Positions 25,434-40,438 are shown, counted from the stretch's first letter. The stretch is 64,000 bases of DNA from Methylotenera mobilis JLW8 (GCF_000023705.1 NC_012968.1:186001-250000); one strand, 5' to 3'. Numbers and translations: made by a program. The notes: generated by a model not told the origin, from the sequence alone.

Positions 25434-26816
25434 TTATTCTAAAGCTGCGATATTGCTGGTGCCCAGCAATCTGAGCTGCGCAGTCATTTGGCTGCTGGTA
25501 GACTCAAATTTAGCTTTATTACTACCCTGAAGAATATTGGCTTTAGGCAAAGCAACTTTCATTGGGTCTTGGTGCTGGCCGTTGATCAAGAACTCATAAT
25601 GCAAGTGCGGACCAGTCGCCACGCCAGACATTCCAACAAAGCCTATCATCTGGCCTTGTGTGATTTTAGCGCCACGACGCAGTTCTGGTGCAAAGCGTGA
25701 AAGATGGCCGTATAAAGTGCTTACACCATTTGCATGTTTCAGCACAATCACGTTGCCATAGCCGCCTTTTTGACCGACAAAATCAACCACAGCATCGGCA
25801 GATGCTTTAATGCGAGTGCCGGTAGGTGCGGCAAAGTCTACGCCCTTGTGTGCACGCATTCTTTGCAGTACCGGGTGGAATCTTGCTACGCTAAAGCCTG
25901 AGCTGACACGGCTAAATTCTAATGGTGAACGTAAGAACGATTTATGAGTGCTCTTACCTTCTGGGGTGTAGTATTGCATTTGGTTATTGCCATCGCGGAA
26001 GCCCACTGCGCGGTACACCTTGCCGTCGTTCACAAACTCTGCTGCCAGCACTTCGCCTACTTTAACTAATTCACCTTGGTCATAGCTGCCTTCATAAATT
26101 ACATTAAAGTGATCGCCGCGGCGTAAATCGGTATGGAAGTTGATTTCACTTTCAAAAATATCGGCAAGTTGAATCGCGATATTATCTGGAATGTTGGCGG
26201 CATCGGTTGCGCCAAATAGTGAACTGGTGATTTTTGCTGATTTTAATATTGGGCGTACTTCTAACACACGGTCATCCTGCTTAGCGCTGTAGCCATCAGT
26301 AGTTTTTGTGATGGTTAAGAATGCATCGGCATTGATCTGGTATTCAAAATGAAACAAATTGCCATCGGCATCGGTCTCGGCCTTTACTTGGCGGCCTGGA
26401 ATGATGGAACGTGCGATTTCGCTAGCAACGCTATCGGTGCGAATAAAGTCCAAGGCATCGCGGTTGCGGATGTTGACTCTGGCCAAGACGCTTTGTAATG
26501 TGTCGTCTCTGCGTACGTAATCTTTATACCAAAACCTCTCGGTTAAGTTGGCATCATCATTCTGTGCTTGTTCAACTGCGGGTAGGCTCACCTCTTCAAC
26601 AACCATAGAAGTCGTAATGTTGGAAGTTAGTGTTTGCGGCGCGATACCGAACGCGGTGTAAATACCAAACAATGGAAGACAAGAGATTGCCAATACCCAA
26701 CGCAGCTTAAATTTACGCTCTGATAAGCGTTGTTGCTTGCGTTCAGCTTTATTGGCGTTTTGCGTTAAAATAGAGTTTTGGGGTGATTGGTGATGATTGG
26801 GCTCGTTAATATCCAC
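25434..26816 (-). CDS. M23-family murein endopeptidase, membrane-anchored
   Basis: A MepM-like LytM peptidase that cleaves peptidoglycan cross-links. 460 residues: cytoplasmic basic start, a membrane helix or uncleaved signal (about 40-58), an OapA/LysM-like middle region (DYVRRDDTLQSVLARVNI), and a C-terminal M23 domain with zinc ligands in RAHKGVDFAAPTGT and the HLHYEF motif. The start is GTG at 26816. Divergent from tyrS and followed closely by anmK. Confidence 0.94.
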   Translation of the reverse strand: MDINEPNHHQSPQNSILTQNANKAERKQQRLSERKFKLRWVLAISCLPLFGIYTAFGIAPQTLTSNITTSMVVEEVSLPAVEQAQNDDANLTERFWYKDYVRRDDTLQSVLARVNIRNRDALDFIRTDSVASEIARSIIPGRQVKAETDADGNLFHFEYQINADAFLTITKTTDGYSAKQDDRVLEVRPILKSAKITSSLFGATDAANIPDNIAIQLADIFESEINFHTDLRRGDHFNVIYEGSYDQGELVKVGEVLAAEFVNDGKVYRAVGFRDGNNQMQYYTPEGKSTHKSFLRSPLEFSRVSSGFSVARFHPVLQRMRAHKGVDFAAPTGTRIKASADAVVDFVGQKGGYGNVIVLKHANGVSTLYGHLSRFAPELRRGAKITQGQMIGFVGMSGVATGPHLHYEFLINGQHQDPMKVALPKANILQGSNKAKFESTSSQMTAQLRLLGTSNIAALE

Positions 26817-26923
26817 GGGCTAACCTTTACTTAATTATTTCAGCTCTTGATACTAACAGAAAATTGAGTTTACACAAATAAACTAGCAGTAAAAAAATAC
26901 ATAGAGTTTAAGGACGTCAAAAC

Positions 26924-28123
26924 GTGAATATTGAAATCAGTCAACAGCTTGCAGTGATTAAACGTGGCGCAGACGAGCTGCTAATCGAAGCCGAATTAGT
27001 TGAGAAGCTTAAGAAAGGTCAGCCATTAAAAATCAAGGCAGGTTTTGACCCCACTGCGCCAGATTTGCATCTTGGGCATACTGTACTTATTAATAAGCTA
27101 CGTCAGTTTCAGGAGCTTGGCCATAAAGTGCTGTTTCTGATTGGCGACTTCACCGGCATGATCGGTGACCCGACCGGTAAAAGCACAACGCGCCCGCCGT
27201 TGACTGCCGAGCAAGTGCAGGAAAACGCTAAGACTTATACTGCGCAGGTATTCAAGATATTGAAGCCGGAGCAAACCGAAGTAGTGTTCAACTCTAAATG
27301 GCTCAATGAGCTTGGCGCTGCAGGTATGCTTAAGTTGGCAGCTAGCCACACTGTGGCGCGTATGCTGGAGCGTGACGACTTTTCCAAGCGTTTTAAAGGT
27401 AACCAGCCGATTGCGATTCATGAGTTCCTCTATCCTTTGTTGCAAGGTTACGATTCTGTTGCGCTAAATGCGGATGTGGAGCTGGGTGGTACCGATCAGA
27501 AGTTTAACTTGCTGATGGGGCGTGAACTGCAGAAGCAAGCTGGACAGAGCCCGCAATGTGTACTTACTATGCCGTTGCTAGAAGGCTTAGATGGCGTAAA
27601 TAAGATGTCTAAATCTTTAGGTAACTATATAGGTATCGCTGAAGCACCGGAAATTATCTTCGCCAAAATCATGTCGATCTCAGATGAGTTAATGTGGCGT
27701 TACGTAGAGTTGCTCTCATTTGAGTCGCTGGAAACTATTGCACAATGGAAAGCGGACGTTGCTAACGGCAGCAACCCGCGTGATATTAAAGTACGCTTCG
27801 CACAAGAGATTGTGGCGCGCTTCCATAGCCAAGCGGATGCAGAAAAAGCTTTGGCTGATTTTCAGACGCGCTCCAAAGGTGGTATACCGGATGATGTGCC
27901 TGAGGTGGCAGTGACGATTGATGCTGAGCAAGTGGGCGTGGCCCAGTTACTTAAGTTGGCTGGCTTGGTTGCGAGTACTTCAGAAGCGTTTCGTGCGATT
28001 GAGCAGGGTGGCGTTAAGTTGGACGGCGAGAAGGTTACAGACAAGGGTTTGATGTTAAGTAAAGCTAGCAGTGTGGTGGCGCAGGTAGGTAAGCGTAAGT
28101 TTGCAAATGTAACAATAATGTAA
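26924..28123 (+). CDS. tyrS: Tyrosyl-tRNA synthetase
   Basis: Class I aminoacyl-tRNA synthetase that charges tRNA-Tyr. 399 residues; HLGH (in [14 protein letters not shown]) and KMSKS (in [12 protein letters not shown]) are the ATP-binding signatures, and an S4 RNA-binding domain lies at the C-terminus (about residues 335-395). The start is GTG at 26924 with AAGGA 10 bases before it. The family subtype with HLGH and this length is common in betaproteobacteria. The M23-peptidase/tyrS/rRNA order fits Methylophilaceae-type genomes. Confidence 0.97.
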   Translation: MNIEISQQLAVIKRGADELLIEAELVEKLKKGQPLKIKAGFDPTAPDLHLGHTVLINKLRQFQELGHKVLFLIGDFTGMIGDPTGKSTTRPPLTAEQVQENAKTYTAQVFKILKPEQTEVVFNSKWLNELGAAGMLKLAASHTVARMLERDDFSKRFKGNQPIAIHEFLYPLLQGYDSVALNADVELGGTDQKFNLLMGRELQKQAGQSPQCVLTMPLLEGLDGVNKMSKSLGNYIGIAEAPEIIFAKIMSISDELMWRYVELLSFESLETIAQWKADVANGSNPRDIKVRFAQEIVARFHSQADAEKALADFQTRSKGGIPDDVPEVAVTIDAEQVGVAQLLKLAGLVASTSEAFRAIEQGGVKLDGEKVTDKGLMLSKASSVVAQVGKRKFANVTIM

Positions 28124-28273
28124 CAATGAAAAAAGTAGTATGGGTTTGGTTGGAAGGTGTGTAGAATGCGCGCTTCGCTAATGAAACGATGTTGGTGAGC
28201 GGTAGTAAAAAGGCATTAAAAGCGTAATAAGTTATACAGTTAATATTAATTTAGAAAATGTTTAGAATTAGTA

Positions 28274-28301
28274 TTGACGCGGTTTAAAAGCTCTGTATAA
28301 T
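28274..28301 (+). promoter_or_regulatory. rRNA operon promoter
   Basis: TTGACG (28274-28279) and TATAAT (28296-28301) with a 16-base spacer, followed by the GC-rich GCGCACC discriminator typical of stringently controlled rRNA promoters. The 497-base stretch between tyrS and the 16S gene holds only this promoter and leader signals. Confidence 0.85.
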
Positions 28302-28343
28302 GCGCACCTCGTTAACGCAAAGCGTAACGACGGAAACGAAAAG

Positions 28344-28382
28344 TTCTTTAACAATATAACAACTGATAAGTGTGGGTGCTTG
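28344..28382 (+). promoter_or_regulatory. boxA and 5' arm of the 16S processing stem
   Basis: TTCTTTAACA (28344-28353) is a boxA antitermination element. Directly behind it, 28359-28382 pairs almost perfectly (22 of 24 bases) with 30179-30202 behind the 16S gene, which would make the RNase III stem around pre-16S rRNA. Confidence 0.8.
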
Positions 28383-28620
28383 TGGATAAAGCAGCTGACT
28401 TAATCGCAACTAACTTGTTTTAGTGTTTACATTAAAATTTAACTTAGTTGATTGGCATTAAGTTCAGACTCAGAAAATACAAGTGCTTACACTGAAATTT
28501 ATGACAAGACTGTAGAAATACATTCCTTGGAAATGAATTTGAGTCATTACTTATTTATAAGTAATAAAGCAAAAGCGAAATAACCACCTCGAAAGAGGAA
28601 AAAAGTAATAGTCAGAAATT

Positions 28621-30161
<1,541 letters not shown>

Positions 30162-30262
30162 GAGACGTCTTTAGTTTGCAAGCATTCACACTTATCAGTT
30201 GTTAGTAGTCAGCAGCATCAATGATTGACCAAACATTGGCGGAAACGCTAAGTAAACCTTGA

Positions 30263-30339
30263 GGGTCTGTAGCTCAGCTGGTTAGAGCACCGTCTTGATA
30301 AGGCGGGGGTCGATGGTTCGAGTCCATCCAGACCCACCA
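30263..30339 (+). tRNA. tRNA-Ile (GAT)
   Basis: 77 bases including an encoded CCA. Anticodon GAT in CTTGATAAG; GGGTCTG pairs with CAGACCC in the acceptor stem. First spacer tRNA of the rRNA operon. Confidence 0.98.
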
Positions 30340-30354
30340 GATTCACCTGAAAAT

Positions 30355-30430
30355 GGGGGATTAGCTCAGCTGGGAGAGCACCTGCTTTGCAAGCAGGGGG
30401 TCAACGGTTCGATCCCGTTATCCTCCACCA
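30355..30430 (+). tRNA. tRNA-Ala (TGC)
   Basis: 76 bases including CCA. Anticodon TGC in CTTTGCAAG; acceptor GGGGGAT pairs with ATCCTCC with one G-T pair. Lies 15 bases behind tRNA-Ile, the common Ile-Ala spacer order. Confidence 0.98.
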
Positions 30431-30509
30431 AGTATTTGATGCTGTATGTAAGAAATTAGAAGCAAGTGTTGTTTGAATACAATCTTTGCTTCTAGTTTTT
30501 AACTAGACT

Positions 30510-30539
30510 GTTCTTTAACAAAATGGAAGAAGTAAAGTG
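30510..30539 (+). promoter_or_regulatory. Second boxA and 5' arm of the 23S processing stem
   Basis: GTTCTTTAACA repeats the boxA of the leader. The following AAAATGGAAGAAGTAAAGT (30520-30538) pairs with 33774-33792 behind the 23S gene (one mismatch near the end), giving the pre-23S RNase III stem. The rest of the 351-base spacer 30431-30781 shows no gene. Confidence 0.75.
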
Positions 30540-30781
30540 AATACATATTATTGTGATGATAAATGTGTATTCAAAATGGGTAGTAATTGATTGCAAAATC
30601 GAAACATTTTGCTCGCATGAGTTTCAGAATGAAAGTTCTTGAAATAAATGTAAGTGAAATAAACCAGTCATTATTCTATAACCTTGGAATAATGACAAAG
30701 TTGCTTTAGAAAAGCCTATGACGGATGTCTCATGCATCATGGGATCTGAATTTAAAAAGGGTTCAGGTTTTAACGTTATAG

Positions 30782-33672
<2,891 letters not shown>

Positions 33673-33877
33673 CTATAACCTTAAAACTTGAGAACTTAAT
33701 CAAGACTAATGGTTGTTTTAAAGCAAGATAATGTAATCAATAGCCCAATTTAATCCGATGTGAAAACATCGTAGACTTTACTTCTTCCAATTTGTTACAG
33801 ACGCCTCATGAAAATGAGACGGCAACACAGCATAATCGCTTGTGTGTTTGAAGATTAAACACATGAGACACCAGTTA

Positions 33878-33994
33878 TGCTTGGCGGCCATAGCGGTTTG
33901 GACCCACCCCTTCCCATCTCGAACAGGGCCGTGAAACGAACCAGCGCCAATGATAGTATGCTTTTTGCATGCGAAAGTAGGTCACTGCCAAGCT
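33878..33994 (+). rRNA. rrf: 5S ribosomal RNA
   Basis: About 117 bases, TGCTTGGCGGCCATAGCGG to CACTGCCAAGCT; the two ends pair to form helix I. Last gene of the rRNA operon, 205 bases behind 23S. Confidence 0.95.
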
Positions 33995-34003
33995 ATTTAT
34001 ACC

Positions 34004-34037
34004 AAAAGCCCTGTTACGTGAGTGACAGGGCTTTTTT
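34004..34037 (+). terminator. rRNA operon terminator
   Basis: AAAAGCCCTGT and ACAGGGCTTTT form an 11-bp stem followed by T residues, 10 bases behind the 5S gene. Confidence 0.9.
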
Positions 34038-34380
34038 ACGTCTGTAGGGCGCATAGGGGCGCTGATAAGGCATCAAGTGCCGGCTATGGCCTTCAGCGGG
34101 CTCCTCTTTTATCTGAGCTTCGTTGAGAGGGGTGACGCAGGCGGGGATGTCGGGCGATTTTCTGAAGACTCTACTTATCAAGCTAACTCTTCCGCCATCT
34201 TTCATTAGCCGATTATCTGTCCTGTTTGCTACAGGCTTTATACTTAAGCATTGTGTGCTAATATCCCAAGTGATTGAATTATTTCTATTAATTCTAAGAA
34301 CCTAACAAGTATTGGCGTCGTCTATGTACTAATTGAGTACCTGATACTGATGCTTGCTGAGGATTGATACTGGATAAGCT
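34038..34380. other. Gene-free stretch behind the rRNA operon
   Basis: 343 bases without a credible gene, repeat or RNA. It must hold the promoter of the PAS-GGDEF gene, but no confident -35/-10 pair stands out. Confidence 0.5.
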
Positions 34381-35313
34381 ATGACAAATTCTAACGATAA
34401 CTTTGAAGCAGATAGCGCCGTTTATAAAACATTGCTGGAGTCTACTAAGGCGATTCCTTGGAAGATTGATTGGAACACGCTGCAGTTCTCTTATATCGGG
34501 CCACAAATCGAACAGTTGTTAGGCTGGACACCCGCTAGTTGGGTAACCGTAGAGGATTGGGCTTCGAGAATGCATCCCGAAGACCGTGCGTGGGTGGTTG
34601 ATTATTGTGTGGCGCAGTCTAAATCTGGCACTGACCATGAGGCAGATTATCGTGCGCTGACCAAAGATGGCGAGTATGTGTGGATTCGAGATGTGGTGCA
34701 TGTAGTACGCAATGCCGAAGGTATGGTAGAGGCGCTAATTGGCTTTATGTTCGATATTACCGAACGTAAGAATACAGAGCAGAAGTTGATTGTATTGCAA
34801 AAAGAGCTGGAAGAGCTTTCGTTTAAAGATGCACTGACGGGTGTCTATAATCGTCGTATGTTTGACTCTGTAATGGAAGTGGAGTGGGCTAACGCTAAGC
34901 GCAACCATCAGCCGCTTTCGCTCCTAATGTTAGATATTGATTACTTCAAGCAATATAACGATCATTATGGCCATATTCATGGCGATGAGTGTTTAAAGCT
35001 TGTAGCAAAAGCGTTAAGTAACGTGGGCACTAGGTCGCGTGACTTCTTTGCGCGTTTTGGCGGTGAAGAGTTTATTGTTGTTTTACCGGAAACTGACGCA
35101 GCCGCGGCTAATATGATTGCGGAGCGCTGCCGTAGTTTGATTTTTAAGGCACAGATTCCGCATGAGAAGTCTTTGGTGAGCCAAATACTCACGGTAAGTA
35201 TCGGCGTGAGCACGATTATCCCTGCGCACAGTGACCAAGCGATTGATTTGATTGCTAAAGTGGATAGGCAGTTATATCAAGCCAAAGAAAAAGGTAGAAA
35301 TCGTATTGCTTAA
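34381..35313 (+). CDS. PAS-GGDEF diguanylate cyclase
   Basis: Makes the second messenger cyclic di-GMP from two GTP. 310 residues: an N-terminal PAS fold with PAC tail (about 15-135, IPWKIDWNTLQFSYIGPQIE to IGFMFDITERK), a short helical linker, and a GGDEF domain (about 150-310). The active-site motif is GGEEF in RFGGEEFIVV, which is compatible with activity. The product-inhibition I-site RSRD stands five residues before it. No membrane segment, so a cytoplasmic sensor; the ligand is unknown. Single gene convergent with the sulfate cluster, which contains an EAL protein. Confidence 0.95.
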   Translation: MTNSNDNFEADSAVYKTLLESTKAIPWKIDWNTLQFSYIGPQIEQLLGWTPASWVTVEDWASRMHPEDRAWVVDYCVAQSKSGTDHEADYRALTKDGEYVWIRDVVHVVRNAEGMVEALIGFMFDITERKNTEQKLIVLQKELEELSFKDALTGVYNRRMFDSVMEVEWANAKRNHQPLSLLMLDIDYFKQYNDHYGHIHGDECLKLVAKALSNVGTRSRDFFARFGGEEFIVVLPETDAAAANMIAERCRSLIFKAQIPHEKSLVSQILTVSIGVSTIIPAHSDQAIDLIAKVDRQLYQAKEKGRNRIA

Positions 35314-35340
35314 TGATTTCTACCTTTAGTCTGTTCTAGC

Positions 35341-36402
35341 TTACGCCGCAAACACGCGTACATTCCTAGGGTAAACATGGACATGCTGCGCTGGTGTTAG
35401 CTTGAGCTCACGAAAGCGCTCCTGCGTGAGTTCAGCCTCAATGAGTTCAGTATGATCATGACGCTCTAGCTCTACTTTTACTAGCGGACCAACTGCATTG
35501 ACGTAACGCACGATAGCTTCAAAACCGACGCGATCAGATTTTTTTGCATTGTAAATTTCAATGTCATGTGGGCGCACGAAAGCCAATGCTGGCGTGTTCT
35601 GTGTATCTTCATGAGCATCTAGTTTTAAATCTACCCCTGCCACTTGTGCTGAACCTTGATGGATATGGCTATCAAACTGATTGACGTTGCCTAAGAACTG
35701 GTAGACAAACGGTGATACCGGGTGGTCGTACACTTCTTGTGGCGTACCAATTTGCTCAATCTTGCCGCGGTTGATCACAACGACACGGTCAGCAACCTCT
35801 AGCGCTTCTTCCTGATCATGGGTCACGAAAATACTGGTGATATGCAACTCATCGTGTAAGCGACGTAGCCAGCGACGCAGTTCTTTACGTACCTTAGCAT
35901 CCAGTGCACCAAATGGCTCATCCAGCAGTAATACTTTAGGTTCAACCGCTAGTGCGCGTGCCAAAGCAATCCGTTGACGTTGGCCACCTGATAGCTGTGG
36001 TGGATAACGGTCAGCTAACCAGTCTAACTGCACTAGCTCTAGCAGCTCATGTACACGGCGTTTAATCTCGGCGTCTGATGGGCGTGTCTGCTTAGGACGT
36101 ACACGTAAGCCAAAAGCGACATTTTCAAATACGGTCATATGGCGGAACAATGCATAGTGCTGAAATACAAAGCCGACTTCACGTTCTTGCACTTGGCGCT
36201 CGGTGGCATCGTTACCGTGAAATAAGATATTGCCTGAGTCTGGTGTTTCTAAGCCAGCGATGATGCGCAGCAACGTAGTCTTACCGCAACCTGATGGACC
36301 TAACAAAGCAACAAGTTCACCGCTAGGGACATCCAAGCTTACATCGTTAAGAGCGCTAAATTGTCCAAAATTCTTTTTAATGTTACGTATTTCTATACTC
36401 AT
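35341..36402 (-). CDS. cysA: Sulfate/thiosulfate ABC transporter ATP-binding protein
   Basis: The ATPase of the sulfate importer. 353 residues with Walker [14 protein letters not shown]-loop [12 protein letters not shown], signature [15 protein letters not shown], Walker [13 protein letters not shown] and the H-loop in FVTHDQEEA; a C-terminal TOBE-like domain of about 110 residues follows. Last gene of the leftward cluster sbp-EAL-cysT-cysW-cysA. Confidence 0.97.
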   Translation of the reverse strand: MSIEIRNIKKNFGQFSALNDVSLDVPSGELVALLGPSGCGKTTLLRIIAGLETPDSGNILFHGNDATERQVQEREVGFVFQHYALFRHMTVFENVAFGLRVRPKQTRPSDAEIKRRVHELLELVQLDWLADRYPPQLSGGQRQRIALARALAVEPKVLLLDEPFGALDAKVRKELRRWLRRLHDELHITSIFVTHDQEEALEVADRVVVINRGKIEQIGTPQEVYDHPVSPFVYQFLGNVNQFDSHIHQGSAQVAGVDLKLDAHEDTQNTPALAFVRPHDIEIYNAKKSDRVGFEAIVRYVNAVGPLVKVELERHDHTELIEAELTQERFRELKLTPAQHVHVYPRNVRVFAA

Positions 36403-36466
36403 GGTTGTATTCCAAAATAATGGTTGTGCGAGTGATAATGAATAAGTTAAGTGCTAAGCCGAAGTG

Positions 36467-37357
36467 CTAGGCAGACTCATGCTGTATTGCATTTCTAGCG
36501 ACTTGCCACTCAACAAAAGTTTTGAGCGCTAAAGTAACTAGGGCAAGCAATGCCAATAAGGAGGCTACGGCGAATGCTGCTGCGTAGTTATATTCGTTAT
36601 ATAAAATCTCTACATGCAGCGGCAAGGTGTTGGTCATGCCACGGATATGGCCAGAGACAACAGAAACTGCGCCAAACTCGCCCATCGCCCGTGCGTTGGT
36701 AAGAATCACGCCATATAGCAGGCCCCATTTCACATTAGGCAAGGTGATGCGCCATAAAATCTGCCAGCCAGAGGCGCCTAATACCAGGCCTGCTTCTTCC
36801 TCATCTTTGCCTTGTGCCTGCATCAATGGAATCAATTCTCTGGCCACAAATGGGAAGGTGACAAAGATGGTGGCTAGTACAATGCCAGGTATTGCGAAAA
36901 TAACTTTGATATCGTTATCGACCAATGTCGAACCAAACCAGCCTTGGATGCCAAAAATTAGCACGTAAATCAAGCCGGCAATTACTGGCGATACCGCAAA
37001 CGGCAAGTCAATTAAGGTGATAAGTATGCTCTTGCCTTTAAATTCAAACTTAGTGATGGCCCACGCTGCCGCTACCCCAAACACCAAGTTAAGTGGCACC
37101 GCAATCAGCGCGGCGATAAATGTAAGCTTAATGGCCGATAATGCATCAGGATCCACCAGTGCGGTAATGTAAGTGTCAAAGCCTTTGCGCAGTGCCTCGG
37201 TAAATACTGCAGCCAATGGCACAAATAAAAATAAGGTTAAAAAAGTGAGTGCAATAGCCGTTAGTAAATAACGAATCCATACAGGTTCAGAAGTAGCGCG
37301 GCTACGCTCAACCTTGTTACGGTAGCTGCTATATTGTGTTGTTGCGGTTGCTGACAT
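36467..37357 (-). CDS. cysW: Sulfate ABC transporter permease CysW
   Basis: One of the two inner-membrane subunits of the sulfate importer. 296 residues, about six membrane segments, with the coupling-loop (EAA) region [20 protein letters not shown] and [20 protein letters not shown] typical of CysW. Lies 41 bases behind cysT and 64 bases before cysA. Confidence 0.96.
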   Translation of the reverse strand: MSATATTQYSSYRNKVERSRATSEPVWIRYLLTAIALTFLTLFLFVPLAAVFTEALRKGFDTYITALVDPDALSAIKLTFIAALIAVPLNLVFGVAAAWAITKFEFKGKSILITLIDLPFAVSPVIAGLIYVLIFGIQGWFGSTLVDNDIKVIFAIPGIVLATIFVTFPFVARELIPLMQAQGKDEEEAGLVLGASGWQILWRITLPNVKWGLLYGVILTNARAMGEFGAVSVVSGHIRGMTNTLPLHVEILYNEYNYAAAFAVASLLALLALVTLALKTFVEWQVARNAIQHESA

Positions 37358-37398
37358 AACTGTCCTAATAAAATGGGTGGTTAATGTGATTTGTTTAA

Positions 37399-38229
37399 TT
37401 AGCTAGCGGCAGTGCGGTTGCGATTTGACCACCATTGCAAACCGTTAATCGCAAATAGCAGTAGGAACGAAATCACCAGCATGACCACAGCAACCGCTGT
37501 AGCGCCTGCATAGTCGTATTGCTCTAATTTAGTAATAATAATGAGCGGGGTGATCTCCGAAACCATGGGCATGTTACCCGCGATAAAAATGACTGAACCG
37601 TACTCACCGATAGCACGTGCAAAAGCTAAGGCAAAACCGGTAAGCAGTGCAGGCCAGATCGCTGGGAAAATGATTTTGAAAAAAGTCTGCAAGCGGTTTG
37701 CGCCCAGACTGGCGGCTGCTTCTTCGGTTTCAGCTTCCAAGTCTTCCAATACTGGCTGCACGGTACGTACCACAAACGGCAGCCCGATAAAGGTCAGTGC
37801 GACAATCACGCCAATTGGGGTGAACGCAACTTTGATGCCCAGTGGCTCTAGCCATGCACCTATCCAGCCATTAGTTGAGTAAACCGCAGTAAGGGCAATG
37901 CCGGCAACTGCCGTTGGTAAGGCAAAGGGTAAATCTACGATGGCATCAATCAGTTTTTTACCTGGGAATTTGTAGCGCACAAGCACCCAGGCCGTGAGCA
38001 GGCCGAACACTGCGTTAATCAAAGCGCCAACTAATGATGCGCCAAAGGTGAGCTTGTAAGATGCCACTACGCGAGGTGCAGTGATGACCTCCCAAAACTC
38101 AGGCATACTCAGTTCTGTCGTCTTAATAAAAGCCGCAGACAAGGGGATAAGCACAATTAAGCTTAAGTAAAATATCGTAAAACCTAGTGATAGGTTAAAG
38201 CCCGGGAGAATGTTTTTTTGCTTGGCCAT
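37399..38229 (-). CDS. cysT: Sulfate ABC transporter permease CysT (CysU)
   Basis: The second inner-membrane subunit of the sulfate importer. 276 residues, six predicted membrane helices, with [19 protein letters not shown] at the start, the EAA-type loop [20 protein letters not shown] and [20 protein letters not shown]. Its upstream gap of 126 bases contains a striking AT-rich inverted repeat that separates it from the EAL gene. Confidence 0.96.
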   Translation of the reverse strand: MAKQKNILPGFNLSLGFTIFYLSLIVLIPLSAAFIKTTELSMPEFWEVITAPRVVASYKLTFGASLVGALINAVFGLLTAWVLVRYKFPGKKLIDAIVDLPFALPTAVAGIALTAVYSTNGWIGAWLEPLGIKVAFTPIGVIVALTFIGLPFVVRTVQPVLEDLEAETEEAAASLGANRLQTFFKIIFPAIWPALLTGFALAFARAIGEYGSVIFIAGNMPMVSEITPLIIITKLEQYDYAGATAVAVVMLVISFLLLFAINGLQWWSNRNRTAAS

Positions 38230-38272
38230 AGTTTTGTTCTGAGTTGTGAATGCGTGTTAATTTAACCGATAG

Positions 38273-38327
38273 TTAAATAACAATTAAATAATATTTAATT
38301 GTTTCTATATATCTAATTGTTATTTAA
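38273..38327. repeat. Nested AT-rich inverted repeats upstream of cysT
   Basis: AACAATTAAATA and its reverse complement form a palindrome with one central base (38279-38303). TTAAATAACAATTA (38273-38286) is also perfectly complementary to 38314-38327. AACAATTA thus occurs three times, once forward and twice inverted, all inside the gap between the EAL gene and cysT. Confidence 0.75.
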
Positions 38328-38355
38328 ATGCCGGTGCAGCAAGCGCTGCGCAGGG

Positions 38356-39255
38356 TTAAGCGACTTTATGTAGTGCAGAGAGTTTGTTCAGTGCCGACGA
38401 CGGTTGTAAGGCTTTAGCGTTCACTGGTCTTGCCAAGAAGTAGCCTTGTACAAATTGCCCACCTGACTCAATGGCAATATCTAGCTGGGTTTGTGTTTCA
38501 ATCCCGGTAATGATGGTTTGCGCGCCGCTTTCATTGATCAAGTTAATGAGGCCTGGCAATATTTTTTGCACGCGATGGTTGCCTTCGGCTTGTTGAATAA
38601 TGCTTAAATCCAGTTTGACGTAATCTGGTGATAGTTTCCACAGGCGATCAATATGTGATTTCTTACCACCAAAACCATCAATTGAAATGTGGTAAGCGCG
38701 GTCACGATAGTTGTCGATCGCTTCTGACAGTTGTTTGTCTTGTTCTATTTCACTTTCTTTAATCTCAATCACAACGCGGTGCGTTGGTACTGAGTTGGCA
38801 TGCAGGATGCGCTCAAACACTTTACCGTGCGTATTCACGGAAACGAGTAGCTTAGGATGTACATTCAGAAATAGCAGCCCGTTTTCTGCGTATATCTGTT
38901 TAAAGTTTAATACGTGCAGCGTTCTGGCGACACGGTCAAATTGCACCAGTTTGCCGGTTTGCTCGGCATAGGTGAAGGCGAACTCCGGTGTGCTGGTCAG
39001 TTCGCCTCCAAGGGATGGTCGCAATAATGCTTCGTGACCAATTAAATCGCCTGCCTGAATGTCATATATAGGTTGAAATGCAGTATTTAATTGAACGCCT
39101 AAGAACGTGCTGTTAAATTCACCTGTTGATTGTTCAGCTAAGCCGTAATCATCTAAATCTAAAAATAATGATTCTTTAAGCTGCAATCTTAATTGTTCAA
39201 TCGGCGAGCTTGCGTTGGTTGTTGGTACTGTCATTTTTGTATCCTTTAAATCCAT
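38356..39255 (-). CDS. EAL-domain protein, probably altered active site
   Basis: A 299-residue protein with an EAL domain (about 45-285), the cyclic di-GMP phosphodiesterase fold; no GGDEF or sensor domain and no membrane segment. EALLRPSL, the Asn of FLNVHPKLL, the Glu of VVIEIKES, the Lys of YVKLD, the Glu of GIETQTQ and the Gln of QGYFLARP are all there. However, the DDFG motif reads DGFG (ISIDGFGGKK), so the second metal-binding Asp is a Gly, and the loop after it is not the usual GTGYSSL. Activity is therefore doubtful and it may bind c-di-GMP or act by contact. It lies between sbp and cysT in the sulfate operon. Confidence 0.88.
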   Translation of the reverse strand: MDLKDTKMTVPTTNASSPIEQLRLQLKESLFLDLDDYGLAEQSTGEFNSTFLGVQLNTAFQPIYDIQAGDLIGHEALLRPSLGGELTSTPEFAFTYAEQTGKLVQFDRVARTLHVLNFKQIYAENGLLFLNVHPKLLVSVNTHGKVFERILHANSVPTHRVVIEIKESEIEQDKQLSEAIDNYRDRAYHISIDGFGGKKSHIDRLWKLSPDYVKLDLSIIQQAEGNHRVQKILPGLINLINESGAQTIITGIETQTQLDIAIESGGQFVQGYFLARPVNAKALQPSSALNKLSALHKVA

Positions 39256-39289
39256 ATCATTTCAATCATTAGTGCAGGCGAATTAATAG

Positions 39290-40300
39290 TTACTTTTGAT
39301 AAATCTGATCAAAAGTACCGCCGTCAGAGAAGTGCGTCTTTTGTGCTTTTTGCCAACCGCCAAACGCTTCATCAATTTTGATTAAGTTAACTTTTGGAAA
39401 TTGACTTTCATATTTCTTCGCCACTGCCTCTGAAGTTGGACGGTAGTAATTCTTAGCTGCAATTTCTTGGCCTTCCTCTGTGTACAAGTACTCAAGGTAA
39501 GCTTTAGCTACAGCTTCTGTGCCGTGTTTCTTCGCAAACTTGTCAACGACAGTCACTGGTGGTTCAGCCAGGATAGATAGTGATGGCACTACGATTTCAA
39601 ACTTACCTACGCCTAATTCTTTTTGAGCTAGGAACGCTTCGTTTTCCCATGCTAGTAATACGTCGCCGATGCCGCGCTCAACGAATGTCGTGGTTGAGCC
39701 GCGAGCCCCGGTATCTAACACCGGTACATTTTTCAGCAGTTTGCCAACGAACTCTTTAGTTTTAGCTTCATCGCCACCGTATTTTTTCTGTGCAAATGCC
39801 CATGCTGCTAAGTAGTTCCAGCGTGCGCCACCTGAGGTTTTAGGGTTAGGCGTAATCACGGACACACCTGGTTTTACTAGGTCATCCCAATCCTTAATAC
39901 CTTTAGGGTTGCCTTTGCGCACTAGCAACACGATGGTTGAGGTGTAAGGTGAGCTGTTGTGAGCTAAACGTTTTTGCCAATCTTTAGGGATTAACTTGCC
40001 TTTTTCATGCAACTGATCCACGTCGTACGCAAGGGCAAGGGTAGCTACGTCTGCATCTAAGCCATCAATAATGGCGCGCGCTTGTTTTCCAGATCCGCCG
40101 TGTGATGCTTTTACCGTGACTTTGTCACCAGTTTTGGCTAGCCAATATTTGCTGAATGCTGCGTTGAAGTCTTGGTAGAGCTCACGTGTCGGGTCGTAAG
40201 AAACGTTGAGTAGGGTGATGTCTTTGGCAGACGCTGTGATTGGCGCTACAAAGCTAATAGTTGCTGCGAGTACTGCAATGGCGAGTAATGATTTTTTCAT
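39290..40300 (-). CDS. sbp: Periplasmic sulfate-binding protein
   Basis: Captures sulfate for the CysTWA importer. 336 residues with a signal peptide (residues 1-25, cleavage after TASA) and the family stretches [49 protein letters not shown] and [25 protein letters not shown] lies before its ATG. The EAL gene starts 34 bases behind it. Confidence 0.97.
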   Translation of the reverse strand: MKKSLLAIAVLAATISFVAPITASAKDITLLNVSYDPTRELYQDFNAAFSKYWLAKTGDKVTVKASHGGSGKQARAIIDGLDADVATLALAYDVDQLHEKGKLIPKDWQKRLAHNSSPYTSTIVLLVRKGNPKGIKDWDDLVKPGVSVITPNPKTSGGARWNYLAAWAFAQKKYGGDEAKTKEFVGKLLKNVPVLDTGARGSTTTFVERGIGDVLLAWENEAFLAQKELGVGKFEIVVPSLSILAEPPVTVVDKFAKKHGTEAVAKAYLEYLYTEEGQEIAAKNYYRPTSEAVAKKYESQFPKVNLIKIDEAFGGWQKAQKTHFSDGGTFDQIYQK

Positions 40301-40382
40301 GGTTTATATCCTTATTAATAATTAAGTTTAGGTATCTTCTATTGGTGGACAACAAGGCATTTTTATATCCTTTACTTCTTAA

Positions 40383-40414
40383 ATCAGCCGCACCTATTAA
40401 CAGGTGCGGCTGAT
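40383..40414. terminator. Hairpin between the porin gene and sbp
   Basis: ATCAGCCGCACCT and AGGTGCGGCTGAT form a perfect 13-bp stem with a 6-base loop, 24 bases behind the porin stop. There is no long T-run in the leftward transcript, so partial termination or a 3'-end stabiliser is likely. Confidence 0.6.
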
Positions 40415-40438
40415 GGTTTCGTTTAAATCAATCAGTGC

